Source: Litorimonas sp049647245
GTDB lineage: Bacteria; Pseudomonadota; Alphaproteobacteria; Caulobacterales; Maricaulaceae
Direction: 5' to 3'
NCBI GenBank assembly: GCA_049647245.1
Contig: JBARXH010000317.1
Span: forward strand, 1 to 8,161
Length of the DNA stretch: 8,161 bases
This document shows positions 1 through 5,137 of the stretch, one piece after another. The position numbers and the translations under genes were made by a program. The notes below the pieces were generated by a model. The model had not been told where the DNA came from. It saw only the letters and a program-made list of their open reading frames with translations, and ran no database searches. Position 1 is the stretch's first letter, and each line of letters opens with the position of its first letter.

Positions 1-390
1 GATGTCGAAAGGCTGGGCCAGCAGGGCCAGTGCTTGCTCCGCCGCGTCGAGACCGGCGCTCGGTGTTTCGTGTCCGTTGTAGAGCGGCATGAACTGCGCC
101 CGGGCTGCCGGGGTGCCGTCGAAACAGGCCTGGATGAAGTCGGCGTTCGAGGCGGCATGGCCGCTCGGCACCCAACGTTCATCGACCAGACCGATGCCCA
201 CGCCGTCCCACGCGAGATCCTGTTTCGCCAGCGCCTCGTAGACAGGCTTCGGGCTCGAGCCGCCGGACAGCACGAGGCTGGCGCGGCCGCGTTCGGTCAG
301 AGCGCGGCCCAAGAGCTGGCCCAGAAGGCCAGCCGCGTCGGAGACGAGAGCCTCGGTCGTGCCGAAAAGCCTGAGATCGATGTCCGTCAT
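1..390 (-). CDS. pgl: 6-phosphogluconolactonase, 3' end cut by window edge
   Basis: This enzyme hydrolyses 6-phosphoglucono-delta-lactone to 6-phosphogluconate in the cytoplasm, the second step of the Entner-Doudoroff and oxidative pentose phosphate routes. I translated it from the minus strand: an ATG at 390-388 opens 130 codons with no stop up to base 1. The protein begins MTDIDLRLFG and shows the family phosphate-binding loop SGGSSP (residues 42-47) and the signature DERWVP (70-75), followed by a conserved SN (81-82). Bacterial Pgl proteins are usually about 230-250 residues, so a little over half is present. The start codon overlaps the zwf stop codon by 4 bp (ATGA), so the two are co-transcribed and probably translationally coupled. 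No clear Shine-Dalgarno sequence precedes it, which fits coupling. The family assignment is firm; only the C-terminal half is unseen. Confidence 0.93.
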   Translation of the reverse strand, partial: MTDIDLRLFGTTEALVSDAAGLLGQLLGRALTERGRASLVLSGGSSPKPVYEALAKQDLAWDGVGIGLVDERWVPSGHAASNADFIQACFDGTPAARAQFMPLYNGHETPSAGLDAAEQALALLAQPFDI

Positions 391-1910
391 GTCGCGTCCG
401 ACCAGGCGTCGCCTTGGGCTTCCAGCATGAAGCGGGCCGCGTCGGGTCCGTCCTCTCCGGCCGGGTACAGGCTGAGCCGCTGCTCCGTTTCCGTCCACGC
501 ATCGATGATGCCGTCCACCCAGCGCCAAGCCTCCTCGACCTCGTCGCGGCGCATGAAGAGCGACAGGTTGCCCCGGACGACATCCATCAGCAGACGCTCA
601 TAGGCGTCCGGATAACGCACGGCGAAACTGTCGGCATAGGACAGGTTGAGCGGCAGGGTCTTCAGGCGCAGACCGCCGGCGCCCGGCTCCTTGATCTCCA
701 TCCAGAGCGTGACGGCCTCGTCCGGCTGCAAACGGATGACAAGGCGGTTCGGACGGATATCCGTGGTGTCCGGAAAGATGGAGTGCGGAACGGGGCGGAA
801 CTGGATGACGATTTCGGAACGCCGCGTCGCCATGCGCTTGCCCGTGCGGATGTAGATGGGCACACCCGCCCAGCGCCAGTTCTCGATCTCCGTGTGGATC
901 GCGACAAAGCTTTCCGTGTCGGACTCGTCCGCATCGACATCCGACAGATAGTCCGTGGCCGGCTCGCCCGCCACGCGGCCCTTCGTGTACTGCGCGCGGA
1001 CGGTGGTTTCCTTGACGTTTTCCGCGGTGACGGGCCGCAAGGCCCGCAAGACCTTGATCTTTTCGGTCCGCAGATCGTCCGCGTCTATGGAGGCGGGCGG
1101 CTCCATCGTGGTGAGGCAAAGCAGCTGGAGCAGATGGTTCTGCACCATGTCGCGCAGCGCCCCGGAAGCATCGTAGTAGCTGCCGCGCCCGCCCACGCCG
1201 AGGCTTTCCGCCACGGTGATCTCGATATGCTCGATGGCACGGCTGTTCCAGAGCGGCTCGAGCAGGATGTTTCCGAACCGCAGGACGAGCAGATTCTGGA
1301 CCGTCTCCTTCCCGAGATAGTGGTCGATCCGGTAGATGCGGTTTTCGTCGAAGACCCGCCCCACCCCTTCATTGATCTCGTCGGCGGAGGCGAAGTCGCG
1401 GCCCAACGGTTTTTCCAGGACGACCCGGCTGTCCTCGTGGGCCAGACCGGCCGCGTCCAGACCGGCAGCGATCTGGACGAACAGGCGCGGCGGCATGGCG
1501 AGGTAGAAGATCCGGATCAGGTCCGATCGCGGCCCCAGCGTCTTCGCCAGATCGTCCCAGCCGCCATCCTCGTCCGCCACGTCGACGGCGACATAGTCCA
1601 GCATTGCGGAGAACCGGTCGAAACAGTCCGGCTTGAAGTCGGGATGCTCTTCGAACTCGTAATAGGCGTCGCGGACCATCTTCACGAAGGCCTCGCGGCT
1701 CAGCTCCGTGCGCGATACGCCGATGATGCGGCTATTGTCCGGGATCTGCCCGTCGCAATAGCGGTGGTAGAGCGACGGCAGGAGCTTGCGCCGGGCCAGA
1801 TCGCCGGTCGCCCCGAACACGACCAGTTCGAACGGCTCGACCGGGACGAAGCCGGACGATCCCGATGCGTCGGATTCCGTATCGGGCATGTTGGAATCGC
1901 GCTCCGCCAT
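387..1910 (-). CDS. zwf: Glucose-6-phosphate 1-dehydrogenase
   Basis: The product oxidises glucose-6-phosphate to 6-phosphogluconolactone with NAD(P)+, the entry step of the Entner-Doudoroff and pentose phosphate pathways. The 507-residue length is normal. Visible motifs are the Rossmann nucleotide loop GATGDLARRK (34-42), EKPLG (166-170), the substrate site RIDHYLGKE (194-202), the catalytic-base region DMVQNH with His259 by family analogy, and RTGK (355-358). About 28 residues rich in Asp/Ser/Glu precede the first beta strand, longer than in many homologues. A second in-frame ATG (Met8, at 1889) is a possible alternative start. The ATG at 1910 is preceded by a GGGGTGGA stretch that could act as a weak ribosome binding site. 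The gene is first of a zwf-pgl operon and sits 94 bp downstream of the lacI-type gene on the same strand. That gap holds a LacI-type operator overlapping a good promoter, so glucose-responsive repression is likely. Confidence 0.97.
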   Translation of the reverse strand: MAERDSNMPDTESDASGSSGFVPVEPFELVVFGATGDLARRKLLPSLYHRYCDGQIPDNSRIIGVSRTELSREAFVKMVRDAYYEFEEHPDFKPDCFDRFSAMLDYVAVDVADEDGGWDDLAKTLGPRSDLIRIFYLAMPPRLFVQIAAGLDAAGLAHEDSRVVLEKPLGRDFASADEINEGVGRVFDENRIYRIDHYLGKETVQNLLVLRFGNILLEPLWNSRAIEHIEITVAESLGVGGRGSYYDASGALRDMVQNHLLQLLCLTTMEPPASIDADDLRTEKIKVLRALRPVTAENVKETTVRAQYTKGRVAGEPATDYLSDVDADESDTESFVAIHTEIENWRWAGVPIYIRTGKRMATRRSEIVIQFRPVPHSIFPDTTDIRPNRLVIRLQPDEAVTLWMEIKEPGAGGLRLKTLPLNLSYADSFAVRYPDAYERLLMDVVRGNLSLFMRRDEVEEAWRWVDGIIDAWTETEQRLSLYPAGEDGPDAARFMLEAQGDAWSDAT

Positions 1911-1959
1911 AGGTCCACCCCGTCAGATCGCGCTCACCCCGGTGGTGGCGCCTGATCGG

Positions 1960-1988
1960 GGTATGCGAAAGTGTGACAGCGCTGTCAA
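1960..1988 (-). promoter_or_regulatory. Predicted zwf promoter, -35 inside operator
   Basis: On the minus strand, TTGACA (1988-1983, a perfect -35 consensus) is followed after exactly 17 nt by CATACC (1965-1960), which matches three of six -10 positions, a usual quality for alphaproteobacterial sigma-70 promoters. The -35 lies within the operator palindrome at 1974-1987. A repressor bound there would block RNA polymerase directly. This would give a zwf leader of about 40 nt. It is a prediction from sequence only. Confidence 0.5.
1974..1987. promoter_or_regulatory. LacI-type operator upstream of zwf
   Basis: TGACAGCGCTGTCA is a perfect 14-bp palindrome with a central CG, the architecture typical of LacI/GalR-family operators. 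It is centred about 70 bp upstream of the zwf start codon, in the gap between lacI and zwf. A second copy with one changed base pair lies in front of lacI/eda at 3079-3094. Recurrence at the two control regions around a resident LacI-family gene is the main support. Binding itself is inferred. Confidence 0.75.
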
Positions 1989-2004
1989 CGCGAGCCGGAC
2001 ATCG

Positions 2005-3006
2005 CTACCCCGGCGCGGCCGTCGTGTCCCGGATGACCAGATCGAAATCGAGCGTCTGAACGCGCGGTTCCTCATGACGGCTTCTGTCAATCAGCATAGC
2101 CACCGCCACCTCTCCCATTCGCCGGATCGGCTGAGCGACGGTCGTGAGTTGAGGCCAGACCATGCGCGCGATCGGCGTATCGTCGAACCCGCAGACGGAC
2201 AGGTCTCCCGGCACGTCCAGACCCAGTCTCGCCGCGACCTGCATCGTGCCTGCCGCCATGTCGTCATTCGACGCAAAGATCGCCGTGGGACGTGATGCCG
2301 GTGATCCGAGCAAGGCCTGCGCGGCCTCCACGCCCGAGGCAAAGGTGAAATCGCCGCGGCGAACATGGTCGGGTGTCACGCTCAGACCCGCGCCCTCCAT
2401 GGCGGCTCGGAAACCGCGCAGGCGTTGCGCGCTGGAGGAATGGTCGGACGGCCCTTCGATGAATCCGATCTCGGTGTGTCCCAGCTCGATCAGATGTTGC
2501 GTCATCTGCCGCGAGGCCTCGGCGTCGTCCATCAGGACCGCTTGCCGGTCCGCCGGATCTGACGGACCGATCAGGGCATGATCGAGGCCCAGTTTCACCA
2601 CGGCCTCTCTCAAGGGACCTGCGTTGGAAAGCGGCGGTGCGATGACGACGCCGTCCACGCCGAGACGCCGCAGGCGCGACTCGATCGTGTCGCCATGGGC
2701 CGTTTCCGAGCGCATCGGGTCGAGCACCAGATGATATCCATTGGCCCGGCATGCCGCCACGGCACCGCGCTGTAGATTGGAGATGTAGCTCGGACTCGGA
2801 TTGTCGTAAATCAGCGCGATCAGATAGGACCGCGAACTGGCCAGCCCCCGCGCCGCGAGGTTGGGCGAGTAGTCGAGCCGGTCCGCCGCCTCCATCACCC
2901 GGTCGCGCGTTGCCTTCGCCACATTGGGTTCGTTGTTCAGAACGCGTGAGACCGTCTTCATCGACACTCCCGCTTCCTTGGCGACGTCGGTGATCGTGGT
3001 CTTCAT
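2005..3006 (-). CDS. LacI/GalR-family regulator, probable Entner-Doudoroff repressor
   Basis: This is a cytoplasmic DNA-binding repressor of 333 residues, a normal LacI-family length. The N-terminus holds the classic helix-turn-helix (ITDVAKEAGVSMKTVSRVLN, about residues 4-23) and the hinge helix region ending ARGLASSRS. After that comes the periplasmic-binding-protein-like effector domain, with the family features GVDGVVIAPP, DD..ASRQMTQHLIELGH, RLRGFRAAM, FASNDDMAAG and a terminal GFDDTPIARMVWPQLTT segment. I chose the ATG at 3006. An in-frame TTG at 3018 adds four residues but lacks a ribosome binding site, and LacI proteins normally start just before this TITDVA motif. The gene lies between zwf (same strand) and eda (divergent), and both flanking control regions carry the same palindrome. 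It therefore probably represses both transcription units and itself. The inducer is not visible from sequence; a phosphorylated sugar or Entner-Doudoroff intermediate would fit. A similar regulator beside zwf is known in caulobacters. Confidence 0.93.
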   Translation of the reverse strand: MKTTITDVAKEAGVSMKTVSRVLNNEPNVAKATRDRVMEAADRLDYSPNLAARGLASSRSYLIALIYDNPSPSYISNLQRGAVAACRANGYHLVLDPMRSETAHGDTIESRLRRLGVDGVVIAPPLSNAGPLREAVVKLGLDHALIGPSDPADRQAVLMDDAEASRQMTQHLIELGHTEIGFIEGPSDHSSSAQRLRGFRAAMEGAGLSVTPDHVRRGDFTFASGVEAAQALLGSPASRPTAIFASNDDMAAGTMQVAARLGLDVPGDLSVCGFDDTPIARMVWPQLTTVAQPIRRMGEVAVAMLIDRSRHEEPRVQTLDFDLVIRDTTAAPG

Positions 3007-3040
3007 CGGAGCTCGCAAGGCTGGATGCGCGGGGTCTGCA

Positions 3041-3058
3041 ATGACCGCTGCAGGTCAT
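3041..3058. repeat. Perfect 6-6-6 inverted repeat in lacI/eda gap
   Basis: ATGACC, six bases (gctgca), then GGTCAT form a perfect inverted repeat. It lies 35 bp upstream of the lacI-type ATG and about 20 bp from the operator at 3079-3094. It differs in sequence from the operator. It may be a site for another regulator or a hairpin at the 5' end of the repressor mRNA. A 6-bp repeat can also arise by chance, so the function is open. Confidence 0.35.
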
Positions 3059-3078
3059 CCGGCACTTGTGCGGCGGCG

Positions 3079-3094
3079 TTGACAGCGGTGTCAA
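3079..3094. promoter_or_regulatory. LacI-type operator in divergent lacI/eda promoter
   Basis: TTGACAGCGGTGTCAA is a 16-bp palindrome with one mismatched pair (3085/3088). It matches the zwf operator at 13 of the 14 core positions. Both outer half-sites read TTGACA in their own direction: plus strand 3079-3084 toward eda, and minus strand 3094-3089 toward lacI. One site could therefore supply, and when bound hide, the -35 of both divergent genes. At a 17-nt spacing the -10 candidates are poor: TAGCGG (3102-3107) for eda and GCACAA (3071-3066) for lacI. The operator call is stronger than the promoter call. It is centred about 56 bp before eda and 80 bp before the repressor start. Confidence 0.75.
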
Positions 3095-3142
3095 GCAATC
3101 CTAGCGGCGGGACCGACAGCCCTTTCGCCGAATGGATCATCC

Positions 3143-3757
3143 ATGGATTTCTCGCCCCTGACCCGCTCCAAGGTCGTGCCCGTCGTCGCGCTGGACGTGC
3201 CGGAGGACGCGGAACCGCTGGCCCGCGCCCTGATGGCCGGCGGCATCGAGGTGATCGAGCTGACCCTGCGCACACCCCGGGCCTTCGAGGTGGTGGAAGC
3301 CCTGAAAGCGGCGGAGACCGGGATCGTTCTGGGCGTCGGCACGGTGGTCGACACGGCGCAGGTGGAACGCTGCGCCCGGATCGGCGTGGACTTCCTGGTC
3401 ACGCCCGGCACGACGCCCAAACTCGCCGATGCGATCGCGGCCAACGGGCTGTCGGCCGTCCCGGGCATCAGCACGGTCGGCGAAGCGGTGGCCATGCTGG
3501 AACGCGGCTACGAGACGGTGAAATTCTTCCCGGCCGAAGCGGCGGGTGGCGTCCCGACTCTGAAGGCCATCGGGGGTCCCCTGCCCCAGCTCTCCTTCAT
3601 GCCGACGGGCGGGATTGGACGCGACGACGTCCGCCGCTATCTCGACCTGCCGAGCGTGCGCTGCGTGGGCGGGTCCTGGGTCACGGACAAGGCCTCCCTG
3701 GCGGCCAGGGACTGGGACGCGATCACCCGCAATGCCAAGGCCGCAACGGCGCTCTAG
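3143..3757 (+). CDS. eda: 2-dehydro-3-deoxy-phosphogluconate (KDPG) aldolase
   Basis: This cytoplasmic class I aldolase cleaves KDPG to pyruvate and glyceraldehyde-3-phosphate, the last step specific to the Entner-Doudoroff pathway. At 204 residues it is the usual length for a single TIM barrel of this family. By family analogy the visible active-site elements are the proton-transfer glutamate Glu39 in IEVIELTLRTP, Arg43 of the same motif, the VGTV segment (65-68), TPGTTP (87-92), the Schiff-base lysine Lys127 in TVKFFPAEAAGG (125-136) and the phosphate-binding PTGGIG (154-159). The ATG at 3143 is the only start that leaves the expected short N-terminus; no good Shine-Dalgarno sequence is present. 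It is divergent from the lacI-type gene and shares its operator region. It is followed after 57 bp by alr, so read-through into alr is possible. Confidence 0.96.
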   Translation: MDFSPLTRSKVVPVVALDVPEDAEPLARALMAGGIEVIELTLRTPRAFEVVEALKAAETGIVLGVGTVVDTAQVERCARIGVDFLVTPGTTPKLADAIAANGLSAVPGISTVGEAVAMLERGYETVKFFPAEAAGGVPTLKAIGGPLPQLSFMPTGGIGRDDVRRYLDLPSVRCVGGSWVTDKASLAARDWDAITRNAKAATAL

Positions 3758-3764
3758 ACGCCAC

Positions 3765-3796
3765 GCTGGCGGTTCGCCTTGCCATGACCCGCCAGC
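3765..3796. repeat. Inverted repeat between eda and alr
   Basis: GCTGGCGG (3765-3772) and CCGCCAGC (3789-3796) are perfect 8-bp complements separated by 16 bases, within the 57-bp eda-alr gap. The stem is GC-rich but no T-run follows, so it is not a convincing intrinsic terminator. It may attenuate read-through, stabilise the eda 3' end or carry no function. Confidence 0.4.
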
Positions 3797-3814
3797 CTCT
3801 CTAGGCGCGCGGCG

Positions 3815-5137
3815 ATGACCCTGCCCCCCTACAGCACCCGACCGACGCTGCGTGTCGATCTCGGCCGCATCAAGGACAATTACGAGGCGCTCAAGGCCGT
3901 CGCTCCCCGCGCCAAGGTCGCGGCCTCCGTCAAGGCGGACGCCTACGGGCTTGGCGCGGTCGCGGTCGGACGCGCGCTCTACGGTGCGGGCTGCCGGATC
4001 TTCTTCGTCGCCACGGCGGGCGAAGGGAAGCTGCTGCGCGATGCGGTGGGTCCCAATGCCGCCATCTACGTCCTGAACGGCCCGGCCCCGCGCGACCGCG
4101 GGGCGCTGCTGGGCGCGAAACTCAAGCCCGTCATCAACTCCATCGACCAGGCCCGCTACTGGGCAGAGGTCAGCCGCGAAGTGAACGAGCCGCCCTACAC
4201 GGCCATCCACATCGATACCGGCATGAACCGCCTCGGCATGACGAATGAAGAGGTGAAGGAGCTGTCGCGCGACAAGAGCCTCTGGCGCGCGATCAACCCG
4301 GACTGGGTCATGAGCCATCTCGCCTGCGCGTCGATCGCGGATCACCCGATGAATGCGCAGCAGCTCCAGCGCTTCAAGGCCGCCGCCGCCAGCCTTCCGC
4401 CGACGCCGCTCAGCCTCGCCAATTCGGCCGGTCTCTATCTGGGCAAGGACTACCACTTCCAGATGGTCCGGCCCGGCATCAGCCTCTATGCCGACCAGGC
4501 GACGGACAAGCCGGACCGGGAAGTCACGCAGACCGCCGTCAAGCTGCTCGCCCCGATCCTGCAGGTCCGCTACGTCAAGGCGGGCGAAACGCTGGGTTAC
4601 GATGCGACCTATACGGCCCCGCGCGACATGCGGCTCGCGACGGTCGGCGCGGGCTATGCGGACGGCGTGCCCGTGTCGCTGTCGAATGCGGGCCACATGA
4701 TCCTCCACGACCAGCCCGTGCCGATCGTGGGACGTGTGTCGATGGACCTGTCGACCCTCGACGTGACGGACATCCACCTGCCGGTGAAGGTCGGCGGAGT
4801 TGTGGAATATCTCGGCGACCGTCTGTCGGAGGCGGCGGCGGAAGCCGGCACGATCAACTACGAACTTCTGGTCCGGATCGGGCAACGCGCGCGGCGGGAC
4901 TATTGGAAGCCCGGGCAGAGAGAGAACCAACGAGACGCCCAGGAGACGCCGCCTGCGACTCAGCGCAAGCCCAAGGGTGGTTTCCAGGGAAATCCGAAGG
5001 GAAAGCCCCGCGGGCCCCACTCCGGCAACCGCAAGCCTGGCGGCCGCGACGGCGGCGGATCGCGATCTGGCGGCAAGCCGGGCCGAGGACCAAAGCCCGG
5101 GCGCGGAACACGGCCTCAGCGTTCGCCTGGGCGGTAG
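3815..5137 (+). CDS. alr: Alanine racemase with long basic low-complexity C-terminal tail
   Basis: This PLP enzyme interconverts L- and D-alanine, supplying D-alanine for peptidoglycan. The fold-type III barrel comes first, with the PLP lysine Lys40 in SVKADAYGLG, then MNRLG (137-141), MSHLA (166-170) and the phosphate/PLP-contact Arg219 in MVRPG. The C-terminal beta domain holds the catalytic tyrosine candidate Tyr262 in GYDATY, GYADG (280-284) and GRVSMD (306-311). The catalytic part ends near Tyr363 (RARRDY), where the family normally stops. The remaining 75 or so residues are a Gly/Pro/Arg/Lys-rich, probably disordered tail with 20 Lys/Arg against 4 Asp/Glu from residue 365 on. Asp263 replaces the Gly more commonly seen after the catalytic Tyr. 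The ATG at 3815 gives the expected N-terminus; the ribosome site is weak. The gene follows eda by 57 bp and its last 22 bp overlap the end of the convergent acylase gene. Confidence 0.94.
   Translation: MTLPPYSTRPTLRVDLGRIKDNYEALKAVAPRAKVAASVKADAYGLGAVAVGRALYGAGCRIFFVATAGEGKLLRDAVGPNAAIYVLNGPAPRDRGALLGAKLKPVINSIDQARYWAEVSREVNEPPYTAIHIDTGMNRLGMTNEEVKELSRDKSLWRAINPDWVMSHLACASIADHPMNAQQLQRFKAAAASLPPTPLSLANSAGLYLGKDYHFQMVRPGISLYADQATDKPDREVTQTAVKLLAPILQVRYVKAGETLGYDATYTAPRDMRLATVGAGYADGVPVSLSNAGHMILHDQPVPIVGRVSMDLSTLDVTDIHLPVKVGGVVEYLGDRLSEAAAEAGTINYELLVRIGQRARRDYWKPGQRENQRDAQETPPATQRKPKGGFQGNPKGKPRGPHSGNRKPGGRDGGGSRSGGKPGRGPKPGRGTRPQRSPGR
4905..5134 (+). other. Region encoding the disordered RG/KPG-rich tail of Alr
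   Basis: Codons 364-440 of alr encode a tail made mostly of Gly, Pro, Arg, Lys, Gln and Ser. It includes repeated KPG/PKG and GRG steps (KPKGG, NPKGKPRG, NRKPGGR, GKPGRGPKPGRG). Such tails are common on RNA helicases and ribosome-associated proteins, where they bind nucleic acid; on an alanine racemase this is unexpected. No predicted fold, signal sequence or catalytic motif is visible in it. Confidence 0.7.

Noticed and set aside
414..1955. A 513-codon open frame on the plus strand antisense to zwf
   Set aside because: It mirrors the zwf codon pattern in high-GC DNA, shows no recognisable domain, and zwf on the other strand has all the family motifs.
1936..1962. ACCCCG...CGGGGT 6-bp stem downstream of lacI as a terminator or zwf leader hairpin
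   Set aside because: Short stem with a 15-nt loop and no T-run, overlapping the predicted zwf -10; not distinguishable from chance.
3765..3796. Intrinsic terminator after eda
   Set aside because: The 8-bp stem has a long 16-nt loop and no following T-run; kept only as an inverted repeat.
3784..3804. Tiny frame MTRQPL before alr as a leader peptide
   Set aside because: Six codons without a ribosome binding site or alanine codons; its position inside the inverted repeat is likely chance.
3137..5020. A 627-codon open frame on the minus strand antisense to eda and alr
   Set aside because: It spans two well-supported genes, is rich in Arg/Gly/His/Asp as antisense frames of GC-rich genes are, and has no recognisable motif.
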